Shown here one piece after another: positions 17,108 through 24,943 of a stretch of DNA of 36,859 nucleotides. Origin of the DNA: a virus; IMG/VR virus record IMGVR_UViG_3300023184_000301, positions 1 through 36,859 of that record, one strand, 5' to 3'. A program made the translations under genes and the position numbers. Below the pieces are notes generated by a model. It was not told where the DNA came from. It worked only from the letters and a program-made list of their open reading frames with translations, and made no database searches. Every line of letters begins with the position of its first letter. Position 1 is the stretch's first letter.

Positions 17108-18268
17108 TTATGAAACTCTAGTAAGAGTAAAATATATTGATGTCGTGCCGCCAGAACTTTGTGTGGCTCGTACTGTTTGCCCAGATACGCTTATACTCAT
17201 AAGCGTAGCGGTTTGTAAGTTTGTAGATCGAAGAACAGTTGCATCTACAGTCACAAGAGATACCGCAGAATAGTTAGTAGGGTCAGCCGCAGCTAATCCG
17301 CAACTTACTATGTAAGTTCCATTAGTAATACTTGGAAGCGTAGCAATAGTTGTTGCAGTAACATTTGCAGCAGACACTGTACCTGATAGAGTTTTGAACA
17401 CACCAGCAACAACTGGAGCCGTATTTGAAATACTTCCCGCAGATGCAGTAGTTCCCACCAGCACGTTACCGCTGGTGTCGATACGCATACGTTCTGTATC
17501 GTTTGTTGTCAATACGTAAGGATGATTTGATGAGGAGCCTGAATAAGCAATTCCAAAGCCACAATAGCCAACTGTTTGGTAGGTAGTTCCATTATTGGCA
17601 GAAATTTGAAGTCCGGTTGTTGTTACTACATCCAGTTTTGCACCCGGTGTACTCGTCCCAATTCCTACTTGTTGTAAATTGTCTATATAGACAGCGTTTG
17701 TTCCTGCCGTAGAGATGCCTACAGAATTAGTAGCAGGCAAGTACATGCCATTACCCGTTACAGATGTGCCGGTGGGAATAAGTTTTGTTGCCGTTGCTGT
17801 GCTTGTTGCGGTTATGGTTGTAAAAGAACCCGCACCGCCTTGTGCATTAGATAGCTTGGCATAGTCAGAGCCGTTCCAGAATACTTGGGCCTTCTCGCCA
17901 TTGACCATCGTTATGCCGCTGGTAGCTGAGCCTTTTACCGTCAACGCAAACCCGCCAGTGGTATTGTTATTAATAATATATTGACGGCTTAGGCTTGGCA
18001 AAATTAAGTTACGCGCTGCGGTCATTGCCCCGCTGATGTTTAAGATGGCGTACTGCGCCGTAGTCGAGCTAATGTTTGTTGCCGAGCTTGTACCCTGTGT
18101 ATTGGTAAGCGTGACATCAGCCGTGGTGATGGTGATCGCCAAGCCGCCAGCAATCGCAATGTCCAAGTAAGACGTAACGCTGTTGTTTACGTCATCGCCC
18201 CATGTACCAGACTCTGTACCGGTTACCGGTTGTCCGAGGGCTAGGTTGGTTGTGTAATTGACTGTCAT
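17108..18268 (-). CDS. Tail fibre protein
   Basis: 386 residues, nearly all beta-prone with Thr/Ser/Ala/Gly. The N-terminus (MTVNYTTNLALGQPVTGTES then GTWGDDVN) is typical of phage fibre attachment domains. The middle has fibre-shaft motifs including VGIGTSTPGAKLDV and ERMRIDTSGNVLVGTTASAG, which in other phages often precede an intramolecular chaperone; no such S74-type peptidase domain is present here. The last 110 residues (GVFKTLSGTVSAANVTATTI onward) look like a separate receptor-binding tip. It would form trimeric fibres. It follows three probable fibre or adhesin genes. Confidence 0.82.
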   Translation of the reverse strand: MTVNYTTNLALGQPVTGTESGTWGDDVNNSVTSYLDIAIAGGLAITITTADVTLTNTQGTSSATNISSTTAQYAILNISGAMTAARNLILPSLSRQYIINNNTTGGFALTVKGSATSGITMVNGEKAQVFWNGSDYAKLSNAQGGAGSFTTITATSTATATKLIPTGTSVTGNGMYLPATNSVGISTAGTNAVYIDNLQQVGIGTSTPGAKLDVVTTTGLQISANNGTTYQTVGYCGFGIAYSGSSSNHPYVLTTNDTERMRIDTSGNVLVGTTASAGSISNTAPVVAGVFKTLSGTVSAANVTATTIATLPSITNGTYIVSCGLAAADPTNYSAVSLVTVDATVLRSTNLQTATLMSISVSGQTVRATQSSGGTTSIYFTLTRVS

Positions 18269-18277
18269 GTTTTACCT

Positions 18278-18583
18278 CTAAGTTGTCGTTAAATATTCAA
18301 TCCATTGGCAAGTTTGTTCGTCTAAAACGTAGCTGCCATCAGGCTTGGGCGGGATAAACGCATCCCTGTTTGGGTCATAAGTGTAGCCAATACCAGCGTA
18401 GTTCTTACGCATTAAACCGTTGTAAGAAGTTTGCTTCCAATAAGGGTAACCGTTGCTCCACATAACCAAGAATGCTACGCCCTTGGCTTCAGACTCTACA
18501 CCGTCAATCAATAACTCATTGTTATTAACGCAATGCACTTCAAGCACTACATTGTTTTCATCAAGTTTTGCAAAATGTGCCAT
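18278..18583 (-). CDS. Conserved fibre-region protein, cyanophage-like family
   Basis: 101 residues. It begins MAHFAKLDENNVVLEVHCVN and contains RKNYAGIGYTYDPNRDAFIP and a late Trp motif (CQWIEYL). I recognise this pattern from small proteins common in marine cyanophages and other aquatic phages, usually next to fibre genes, with no established function. It lies two bases after the glycine-rich gene. A structural or fibre-assembly role is likely only by position. Confidence 0.8.
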   Translation of the reverse strand: MAHFAKLDENNVVLEVHCVNNNELLIDGVESEAKGVAFLVMWSNGYPYWKQTSYNGLMRKNYAGIGYTYDPNRDAFIPPKPDGSYVLDEQTCQWIEYLTTT

Positions 18584-18585
18584 GA

Positions 18586-19557
18586 TTAGAACGTAATTGT
18601 TCCGTTGCCGGTAAATGTATAAATGTAATTACCACCTACATTTGTTAATGTCGGTGACCCTGTTGTAGTAGCTTGTCTGTAATTATTTGGGTAGCTAATG
18701 ATTACCACACCAGATCCACCAGCGCCGGATGCACCCGGTGAAGTAATTGCTGCACCACCGCCGCCGCCGCCGGTATTTGCCGTTCCTGCTGTGCCACTTG
18801 TTGTGCTTGAACTGCTAACAACACCAGCGCCGCCACCACCATTGCCGCCAGCAGGCGCAAGAGTTGTTCCTTCTCCACCACCGCCACCGCCGCCAGCGTA
18901 ATAAGTGCTAGTACCAGAAATAGATGACGTTAAACCATCTCCACCTACACCGCCAACAGTAGCGACAGAAGCATCTCCGCCTACTGCGCCTGCGCCACCA
19001 CCACCACCGCCAAGCCACCTTGCTGAAGGTGTGGTAAACCTATAACCCCTACCACCAGCATTTCCTTGACCAGATGTTCCGCTTGTTGACGTTGTAGGAG
19101 TGCCAACTACGTTACTTGCTCCCGAACCGCCAGCAGAACCGCCTGTTCCGCCAACAACAGTAAACCTACCACCATAACCACCACCAGTAGCAGATAAAGA
19201 AACATTTGTGCCACTAATTGAACTAGCAACGCCGGGATTACCGTTATTACCCACGGAAGCATTTTGCGCAACTGAAGCACCACCTCCGCCTACAGTAACT
19301 GTATACGAACCGCTAAAAGCAGCGGTAATAGTGCTTGCAAGCAAGCCACCAGCACCACCGCCGCCAGCGTCATAACTACCGCCACTGCCGCCACCAGCTA
19401 CTACTAAATAGTTAAAACTTAAAGGAATATTAATAGGCCATGCAGATGCTTGTAACCCCTGCATTACTTCATTAGAGCGCCATATTCCAGCAGCCGTAAG
19501 GCTGGTAGCAGTTGCCGCCGTAGCAGCCATAACAGAGCCTTTGTACCTAGTAGACAT
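18586..19557 (-). CDS. Glycine-rich tail adhesin-like protein
   Basis: 323 residues. After an N-terminal stretch ending IPLSFNYLVVAGGGSGGSYD, the protein is built from runs of three to eight glycines separated by short beta strands (for example GGGGGGAGAVGGD, YYAGGGGGGGEG). It ends with SGVVIISYPNNYRQ and a strand-rich YIYTFTGNGTITF. FNYLVVAGGGxGG and GVVIISYP are hallmarks of the phage glycine-rich domain proteins. By analogy with the gp38 adhesin of phage S16, the glycine runs may form a polyglycine II sandwich that binds the host surface. Its ATG overlaps the previous stop (TAATG). Adhesin role is inferred. Confidence 0.8.
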   Translation of the reverse strand: MSTRYKGSVMAATAATATSLTAAGIWRSNEVMQGLQASAWPINIPLSFNYLVVAGGGSGGSYDAGGGGAGGLLASTITAAFSGSYTVTVGGGGASVAQNASVGNNGNPGVASSISGTNVSLSATGGGYGGRFTVVGGTGGSAGGSGASNVVGTPTTSTSGTSGQGNAGGRGYRFTTPSARWLGGGGGGAGAVGGDASVATVGGVGGDGLTSSISGTSTYYAGGGGGGGEGTTLAPAGGNGGGGAGVVSSSSTTSGTAGTANTGGGGGGAAITSPGASGAGGSGVVIISYPNNYRQATTTGSPTLTNVGGNYIYTFTGNGTITF

Positions 19558-19928
19558 TAGGTAATAGCCTCGTAGGATGCGGTTAATTCAATAGCTGATG
19601 CCGTACCCACGGTTACTACAATAGATTGTGTTTCACCAAGATAAAACGCCGTGCTTTTGTCGGCAACAACAATTGAAGCGTTTACTGGTACAGGTACTTG
19701 ATACACCAAACGATAATTTGTCCCCGCACCAGCAGCAGCGCTGTTAATTGCTACGGTTACTGTTGCAATCGATGCGGTTACGTTTGATGCAACAATGTTA
19801 TCAATTTTATTTACCGTTCCAGCAGCGGGAGTAAGGGCAGTCCAAGTTGTTGCCGATGTTGTGCTAGGAATTAAATAGTTTGTGTTGCCGTAAATGGAGC
19901 TTGTATTAATAAGATTTGGGTTTGCCAT
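19557..19928 (-). CDS. Small beta-rich virion protein
   Basis: 123 residues, beginning MANPNLINTSSIYGNTNYLI. Alternating Thr/Val/Ala strands with AFYLGETQSIVVTVGTASAI near the end suggest a single beta-sandwich or jelly-roll domain. I recall similar proteins next to fibre genes in aquatic phages. It lies between the fibre-head protein and the glycine-rich protein and overlaps the latter by one base. It could be a fibre adaptor or decoration; no specific function can be read. Confidence 0.72.
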   Translation of the reverse strand: MANPNLINTSSIYGNTNYLIPSTTSATTWTALTPAAGTVNKIDNIVASNVTASIATVTVAINSAAAGAGTNYRLVYQVPVPVNASIVVADKSTAFYLGETQSIVVTVGTASAIELTASYEAIT

Positions 19929-19930
19929 AA

Positions 19931-20281
19931 TTAATATCCAAAAACAATTGACATAACAATAGCCCGGTTAAAAGGCACTGCTCTTGCTGACGGGTAAGTT
20001 ACAAAAACATTCTTTGTGCCTGCGGAGAAAGTAACTAAAGACCCAGAGTTGCTGGAAGAAATTACGGTGGTTCGGGATAGCGTTGTACCGGATGCTGTAT
20101 ACGTTCCGATACCAACCTCCCACTCTGTTCCGGTCTGTCCTGCAATAGTGTAGTAGGTAGAGTTCCCATCACCAACAGCGGCAAAGGTCTGAAAGCCGGA
20201 AACGGCTCCGGCAAGCGTGACCGTACCTGTACCAGTCGTCGTGGTTGTTTCTTGAACCCGGTCAGCAAGAACTAGCGCCAT
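19931..20281 (-). CDS. Conserved fibre-region beta protein
   Basis: 116 residues starting MALVLADRVQETTTTTGTGT, followed by LAGAVSGFQTFAAVGDGN, TEWEVGIGTYTASGTTLSRT and LVTFSAGTKNVFVTYPSARA. This block is a widespread N-terminal or stand-alone domain of phage fibre proteins; here it is a separate gene of almost exactly one domain. It may link fibres to the tail or carry the proteins encoded after it. The short tail PFNRAIVMSIVFGY is hydrophobic. Confidence 0.82.
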   Translation of the reverse strand: MALVLADRVQETTTTTGTGTVTLAGAVSGFQTFAAVGDGNSTYYTIAGQTGTEWEVGIGTYTASGTTLSRTTVISSSNSGSLVTFSAGTKNVFVTYPSARAVPFNRAIVMSIVFGY

Positions 20282-20289
20282 TTACGCCC

Positions 20290-22275
20290 CTATGTTGAGT
20301 TGTCAACCAAGACCCAGCCCGGAGTTTGGCTATCCGCAATTGTAGACCAGCCGGGAGTCTGCGTGTTGCTTATTGCGGCCCAGCTTGAGGACTGCGCGTT
20401 ACTGATTGCCGTCCATGCCGCCGTTTGCGCATCGTTGATATTTTGCCAGTTTGCGTTCTGGCTGTCATCTATTATTACCCAACTTACCGGAATTATGGTT
20501 CCAACCTGTCCTGCTGCGCTGACCCCCGTTAAGGCTAAAGATATCCCAACACCTACAGAACCTACCGACCCTTGTGCCCCAACACCGATTAATGTAACAG
20601 GTATTATTGGTAACAAAGTTCCCACATTACCCAATGCCTGAACACCTGTAAGTGCTTTAGAAACTGCTTGAGAGGTAGCAACGGAACCAACACTTCCCGA
20701 TGCTTGTACTCCCGTAAGAGCTACAGAAACTGCTTGGGACGTAGTTACAGTCCCGACAGCACCAGACGCTTGAACTCCCGTAAGTGCTTTGGAAACTGCT
20801 TGTGCTGTTGTAACTGTACCGACGTTACCCGCCGCCTGTACTCCAGTGAGTGCAACAGAAACAGCTTGTGCTGTTGTAACCGTTCCAGCTTCACCTGATG
20901 CTTGTACGCCAGTGAGCGCCCTAACTAAGTTTTGTGATGCGGTGACGGTTCCAACTGCACCCGCAGCTTGAACTCCCGTAAGTGCTTTGGAAACTGCTTG
21001 TGCTGTTGTAACTGTACCAACATCACCAGCGGTTTGTACTCCTGTCAGGGAAAGCGAAATATTGACACTCTCCGTACCAACTAATCCCGCCGCTTGTACC
21101 CCCGTAAGCGCAACAGAAACAGCTTGATCTGCGGTAACTGTTCCTACACCGCCTGTCGCTTGAACTCCCGTAAGCGCTACAGAAAATGACTGAGATGCAA
21201 TAACTGAACCAACGCTACCACCCCATACGCTCAATCCCCAAGGATTAGCACCCCAAGTAGCCTGAGTTCCTAGCGCTTCTACGCCGGTTAAGGCAATTGA
21301 AATTACTGGGGGGGCTGTAATAGTGCCCGTACTACCCGAAGATTGAACACCTGTTAAAGCTATAGATATATTGACACTCTCCGCGCCAACTAATCCCTCT
21401 GCCTGTACTCCAGTAATTGCCTTTGAGACTGCTTGAGATGCGATGACTGTTTCAACAGCACCAGATGCCTGAACTCCAGTAAGAGCTTTAGAAACAGCTT
21501 GAGAGGCAGTGACGGAACCTACTAAGCCTGCTGCTTGAACGCCAGTGAGAGCTTTAGAAACAGCTTGAGAGGCAGTGACGGTTCCAACAGCACCAGACGC
21601 TTGCACTCCTGTAAGTGTTTTAGAAACTGCCTGTGATGCGGTTACAGTTCCAACAGCACCAGATGCTTGAACGCCAGTAAGTGCTATGGAAACCGCTTGG
21701 GATGCAACAACCGATCCGACAGCACCAGACGCTTGAACACCTGTAAGCGCAACAGAAACAGCTTGAGAAGCAGTAACTGAACCGACAGCCCCCGATGCTT
21801 GAACGCCTGTAAGCGCCCGAGAAACGGCTTGGGATGCAACAACCGATCCGACAGCGCCAGACGCTTGAACACCTGTAAGCGCAACAGAAACTGCCTGTGA
21901 TGTAGTGACTGTTCCAACAACACCAGATGCTTGAACTCCAGTGAGCGCCTTAGAAACAGCTTGAGAGGCAGTGACTGTTCCTACGCTACCAGACGCTTGG
22001 ACTCCAGTTAGTGCAATAGAAACGGCTTGGGATGTAGTGACTGAACCTACATTACCAGATGCCTGAACTCCTGTGAGCGCAAATGATTGAGATGCGGTAA
22101 CTGAACCGGCGTTACCCGCAGCTTGCACCCCAGTGAGTGCAATCGTAGTTCCAGCAGACCCACCCCAAGGGTCAGACCCCCAAGTACCGTACCCCCATGT
22201 ACCCGGAGTTGGGACTATAGCGGTATCGCCAGTAGCGCCAAATGGCGCTCCGGCAAAGGGGGTTATACCAAACAT
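20290..22275 (-). CDS. Large repeat protein (25 x about 22 residues, then 5 x 11 residues)
   Basis: 661 residues. The N-terminus MFGITPFAGAPFGATG and the GTWGYGTWGSDPWGG block suggest a virion attachment segment. Residues 45-598 hold 25 units with consensus ALTGVQASGAVGTVTASQAVSK; unit 14 is longer and carries a second TWGANPWGLSVWGG block. Residues 599-661 hold five 11-residue units of type QTPGWSTIADS, a different repeat. Regular hydrophobic and Gly spacing suggests a beta-helix or stacked beta-arch rod. It is probably a long fibre or whisker. The Shine-Dalgarno is weak (GTAGG close to the ATG). No known enzyme motif is present. Confidence 0.82.
   Translation of the reverse strand: MFGITPFAGAPFGATGDTAIVPTPGTWGYGTWGSDPWGGSAGTTIALTGVQAAGNAGSVTASQSFALTGVQASGNVGSVTTSQAVSIALTGVQASGSVGTVTASQAVSKALTGVQASGVVGTVTTSQAVSVALTGVQASGAVGSVVASQAVSRALTGVQASGAVGSVTASQAVSVALTGVQASGAVGSVVASQAVSIALTGVQASGAVGTVTASQAVSKTLTGVQASGAVGTVTASQAVSKALTGVQAAGLVGSVTASQAVSKALTGVQASGAVETVIASQAVSKAITGVQAEGLVGAESVNISIALTGVQSSGSTGTITAPPVISIALTGVEALGTQATWGANPWGLSVWGGSVGSVIASQSFSVALTGVQATGGVGTVTADQAVSVALTGVQAAGLVGTESVNISLSLTGVQTAGDVGTVTTAQAVSKALTGVQAAGAVGTVTASQNLVRALTGVQASGEAGTVTTAQAVSVALTGVQAAGNVGTVTTAQAVSKALTGVQASGAVGTVTTSQAVSVALTGVQASGSVGSVATSQAVSKALTGVQALGNVGTLLPIIPVTLIGVGAQGSVGSVGVGISLALTGVSAAGQVGTIIPVSWVIIDDSQNANWQNINDAQTAAWTAISNAQSSSWAAISNTQTPGWSTIADSQTPGWVLVDNST
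20293..20481 (-). repeat. Five tandem 33-bp repeats at the 3' end of the repeat gene
   Basis: The units encode NANWQNINDAQ, TAAWTAISNAQ, SSSWAAISNTQ, TPGWSTIADSQ and TPGWVLVDNST, a Trp every 11 residues. This is unrelated to the 22-residue repeat upstream and probably makes a distinct tip or trimerisation element. Confidence 0.8.
20482..22143 (-). repeat. 25 tandem in-frame repeats of about 66 bp
   Basis: Unit period is 66 bases for most copies, with a few units of 60 and one of about 117 bases. Neighbouring units differ mostly at third codon positions (GCTTGAGAGGCAGTGAC versus GCTTGTGCTGTTGTAAC), so the protein is conserved more than the DNA. Two units (12 and 16) share the shortened VGxESVNIS ending, suggesting block duplication. 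Confidence 0.88.
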
Positions 22276-22306
22276 GGCCTACACGGCGTATAGCCGCGCC
22301 CCACTA

Positions 22307-22798
22307 TTAAGTTGTAGCCAAACGCAACAAAGCAGTCGTAGTGGTATTAGAAGGCATCGTCAGGGTCAGAGTACCAGCAGTGATGGTCTGCGCGGTAAAG
22401 GTATGAACACTGATAGCCTTATTGCTCTGCGTCGAGTTGTACAACAACACGCAATCAAACGAAGTAGCTAGTGTTACGGTTGTGTACACAATACTTGCAG
22501 AGGGAGTCCAATAACCCACGCCCGCCGTTGCAGATGCGTTTGTAGATGTTGGAGCCGTTGCGTTGGTTACCGTCACGCCCCCAGCAGTGTAGTTTGTACC
22601 AGTCACTTCACCAGTAGTAGAGTACACAGTAGTGGCAGCATTAATCGTAGCAGAAGCCAAATACAAAGCCGCTTTTAGGGTATCTGTAGTAGGTGCAGTC
22701 AAGCTGCCACGAGAAACAAGAGTAGAAGTGCCAAGTTGATGCTGGCCTAACATCAGTTCACTGAGGAACGAAGTGACCATAGATTGCGTGTTCGCCAT
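22307..22798 (-). CDS. Beta-rich virion protein, paralogue of the 22996-23412 product
   Basis: 163 residues. From about residue 33 it matches the neighbouring 138-residue protein in order: DTLKAALYLAS, INAATTVYSTTGEVTGTNYT, AGGVTVT, a CVLLYNSTQSNKAISVHTF block and TLTMPSNTTTTALLRL at the end. It differs by a longer N-terminus. Similar proteins are found in many phages near tail genes. A structural role in the neck, tail or fibre base is likely from context. It has a good Shine-Dalgarno (AAGGAAATATC before ATG). Confidence 0.75.
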   Translation of the reverse strand: MANTQSMVTSFLSELMLGQHQLGTSTLVSRGSLTAPTTDTLKAALYLASATINAATTVYSTTGEVTGTNYTAGGVTVTNATAPTSTNASATAGVGYWTPSASIVYTTVTLATSFDCVLLYNSTQSNKAISVHTFTAQTITAGTLTLTMPSNTTTTALLRLATT

Positions 22799-22807
22799 GA
22801 TATTTCC

Positions 22808-22999
22808 TTAAAAAGATGCAGCTTCACCACCAGCAAAGGTGGGTGTTTTTTTCAGCGTAATATGCGCTGACCGGTGAACCAACTCGCCGTCAAGCCAGTA
22901 CTCAGTCCAAGTTGTTAGCTCATTGTCATTGTCAATTTCGCCTGAACGGTGTTCCAGCAAGGAATCGTCCATATCGCCTTTGGTGGTAGTGACTATCAA
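22808..22999 (-). CDS. Small acidic phage protein of unknown function
   Basis: 63 residues beginning MIVTTTKGDMDDSLLEHRSG with a WTEYWLDGELVHRSAHITLK segment. It sits between two paralogous beta-rich genes and overlaps the upstream one by four bases (ATGA), so it belongs to the same translational unit. I recall small proteins with the pattern EYWLDGELVHRS in aquatic phages but no function. The close packing supports it being real. Confidence 0.7.
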   Translation of the reverse strand: MIVTTTKGDMDDSLLEHRSGEIDNDNELTTWTEYWLDGELVHRSAHITLKKTPTFAGGEAASF

Positions 23000-23412
23000 T
23001 TTGAACTCCTAATAAGTGCAGTGGTTGAGGTGTTAGCAGGCATGGTGATTGTAAACGTGGTGGTCGATGTTTTGTCAGACCCAAAGTCCAGCACTGCAAT
23101 AGATTTGTTACCCTGCGTGACGTTGTAAATCAAAGCACACCGAGCAGTTAAAGCTGCTGTCCAAGACACATTACTCCAGTTCACATAAGCCACGGAGCCA
23201 GATGAACTAATAGCTACCCCGGTCATGGTAGCCCCGCCAGCCGTGTAGCCTGTACCTGAGACTTCATTGGTAGCGCTGTAAACTGTAGTAGCCTCGTTCA
23301 AGTTAGCATTGCCCGTATACAGCGCAATCTTAATTGTGTCTGTAGAAAGATTGTGGACAGCCGAGTACAACTCCTTCTTAAAGCTTGTGGTCTGGGTCTG
23401 GACAATGGACAT
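22996..23412 (-). CDS. Beta-rich virion protein, paralogue of the 22307-22798 product
   Basis: 138 residues. The core (DTIKIALYTGNANLNEATTV, NEVSGTGYTAGGATMTG, CALIYNVTQGNKSIAVLDFG, FTITMPANTSTTALIR) is shared with the 163-residue protein two genes on. The composition is Thr/Ser/Ala/Val and beta-prone. It starts one base inside the stop of the adaptor gene (TAATG) and ends in an ATGA overlap. Its place right after an adaptor supports a neck or tail role. Confidence 0.75.
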   Translation of the reverse strand: MSIVQTQTTSFKKELYSAVHNLSTDTIKIALYTGNANLNEATTVYSATNEVSGTGYTAGGATMTGVAISSSGSVAYVNWSNVSWTAALTARCALIYNVTQGNKSIAVLDFGSDKTSTTTFTITMPANTSTTALIRSSN

Positions 23413-24080
23413 TAGTTAACCTCGACCCTAAGCTGGCCGCTACGATAAGCGTCCTGGCGTTCCATGCCATCACCCAGACGTTTAGCCAGCGCAAGTGCTT
23501 GAGCGTACTTTTGGTTATACAAAGCCATCATGTCCTGCTCACCCTTCATATAGGTGTACGCCTCTACCAAAGCACCATATAGCAAAACAGTGTCAAAGTT
23601 ATCACCCAACCAAGTCTGACCACTAGAAGCCGTGGTAATTGACTCCGGGTAATAGTAATAATGAAGCTCTGCGGAATAAGTCGTACTTGGAGTTGGACCA
23701 AGAATAAAACTTAACTCATTGGAAATCGTGGACCCTGTTACTGTTGGGCCAAACAGTGCGTAGTACTTTGGCGTTCCAGTGCTTGTTGGGTTTGGATACG
23801 CTTCCCTCATGAAGTTAACATCTTTGTTTAAAAGATATATGTAATCGCCGCCACCATAAGGAAATACCGCTAACGAGTATGGAGCCAAAAAATCATCTGG
23901 GCAAGACAAGTACTTATTGCTGGCAGTGATCGTGCCCGTCACGTTCTTGCGAAGCGAAGGGAACTGCACTGAGTTATAGATGCGCTGCTCCGCCTGAGTA
24001 ATGAACGTATTCATCTCAGTTGTCGGAAACGTATTCTCCGTATAAGTGGAGATTGCGTTGACTAGCGCATCGTAGTTCAT
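23412..24080 (-). CDS. Head-tail adaptor protein (SU10 / phiEco32 adaptor-like)
   Basis: 222 residues. An N-terminal helical part (MNYDALVNAISTYTENTFPT, then FITQAEQRIYNSVQFPSLRK) is followed by a beta region with YLSCPDDFLAPYSLAVF and a C-terminal helical part (LGDNFDTVLLYGALVEAYTY and the following long helix). This order of helices around a beta insert is typical of podovirus adaptors that ring the base of the portal. The ATGA overlap with the upstream small gene suggests coupling. The adaptor call is by pattern recognition. Confidence 0.8.
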   Translation of the reverse strand: MNYDALVNAISTYTENTFPTTEMNTFITQAEQRIYNSVQFPSLRKNVTGTITASNKYLSCPDDFLAPYSLAVFPYGGGDYIYLLNKDVNFMREAYPNPTSTGTPKYYALFGPTVTGSTISNELSFILGPTPSTTYSAELHYYYYPESITTASSGQTWLGDNFDTVLLYGALVEAYTYMKGEQDMMALYNQKYAQALALAKRLGDGMERQDAYRSGQLRVEVN

Positions 24081-24337
24081 GCCATTGGGCCTCTTGACAT
24101 CACGCCTTTAGTAGCGGCGCCAGTACCACGAATTTTGATACCGCTGGTTTTTGCGGGCTCTGGACGTTTATTCCTAAAACCATTTAATGTCATATCAATC
24201 GTATCAGGATTGCTCAGATTTGGAGGATAAACTTCACTGCCTTGTATAGGCATAGTTTTGCCATCCATTGTGTGAGGCTCTGCGTAAACACTAGCTGGGC
24301 CGACTTCTTTGCCGCCCTTTTTCATTGTGTATGCCAT
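24077..24337 (-). CDS. Small basic protein with KKGGKE start
   Basis: 86 residues beginning MAYTMKKGGKEVGPASVYAE and ending in a Gly/Arg/Lys-rich tail (SGIKIRGTGAATKGVMSRGP). It shares the KKGG feature with several small proteins of this region. Function is unknown; the basic tail could contact DNA or the capsid interior, which is a guess. It overlaps the adaptor gene by four bases. Confidence 0.7.
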   Translation of the reverse strand: MAYTMKKGGKEVGPASVYAEPHTMDGKTMPIQGSEVYPPNLSNPDTIDMTLNGFRNKRPEPAKTSGIKIRGTGAATKGVMSRGPMA

Positions 24338-24340
24338 AAC

Positions 24341-24529
24341 TTACCCCTTTTGGTTCATAGCGCGGGAAAGGTTTTTTCCGAACTTCTTACGGTCCAGGCT
24401 AGTAGGCCCACCCTTTTTTAGCTTAAGAGTAGTGCCTTTGCCACCTTTGTGTTCTTGAGCATCATGCTGCTTGAACGCCTTCTTGATCATGGCTTTATCT
24501 TGAGCCATGTCCATTTTTTCTTTAGCCAT
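24341..24529 (-). CDS. Small Lys-rich protein
   Basis: 62 residues, very rich in Lys and Met (MAKEKMDMAQDKAMIKKAFK, GGKGTTLKLKKGGPTSLDRK). The start at 24529 gives a six-base spacing from AGGAG; the ATG one codon earlier is also possible. It is probably helical with a basic flexible end. Function is unknown. It is one of the tiny basic genes set between the head and tail genes and is worth grouping with them. Confidence 0.65.
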   Translation of the reverse strand: MAKEKMDMAQDKAMIKKAFKQHDAQEHKGGKGTTLKLKKGGPTSLDRKKFGKNLSRAMNQKG

Positions 24530-24538
24530 CATAAACTC

Positions 24539-24943
24539 CTATGAAATCGTCACTGTGCCAACACTTGTAGTTCCAACCAAGTAATTAGGCGTTAAAACTG
24601 CATCAAACCCACTTGCACCACCAACAGGGAACCATCCCCATTGGATGTCCCTAGACCCGCCTGTTGGAGTTCCTTGAGCCCCATTTGTTAGCTGTAACCC
24701 ATTTAATCCAGCCGCAACATAAGTTGTATCTGGACGGGGCTGGTATACGGCCTGGGGATCATTGACCGGATACATTCCCAACTGTAACTGCGGTTGATCA
24801 GGGTCCCAACATTCTTCACAAACTTTCAATTGATAGAGTTTAGTCTTAATAACCTCAATTTTCAATTGCTTTAATTTAAAACGCTGCCCGCACCGATCAC
24901 ATTGGGCAATTGAATACTTGCCAGATGCGTATGGTGAAGTCAT
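24539..24943 (-). CDS. Virion protein with an N-terminal zinc ribbon
   Basis: 134 residues. Two Cys pairs, C15-x2-C18 (CDRC) and C42-x2-C45 (CEEC), frame a 23-residue Lys-rich loop, a classic zinc-ribbon arrangement. The rest (VCEECWDPDQPQLQLGMYPV followed by a Gly/Thr beta tail) is a pattern I recall from aquatic podoviruses next to the adaptor gene. It overlaps the adaptor-type gene by one base (TAATG). It may be a structural zinc protein of the neck; nucleic acid binding is possible but unproven. Confidence 0.75.
   Translation of the reverse strand: MTSPYASGKYSIAQCDRCGQRFKLKQLKIEVIKTKLYQLKVCEECWDPDQPQLQLGMYPVNDPQAVYQPRPDTTYVAAGLNGLQLTNGAQGTPTGGSRDIQWGWFPVGGASGFDAVLTPNYLVGTTSVGTVTIS

Noticed and set aside
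18698-18901. Plus-strand Pro/Ala-rich frame
   Set aside because: Antisense of glycine codons in the glycine-rich adhesin gene gives proline runs; not a gene.
20482-22143. Regularly spaced repeats resembling a CRISPR array
   Set aside because: The period is a multiple of three, units are degenerate at wobble positions and all lie in one open frame; there are no unique spacers and no cas genes.
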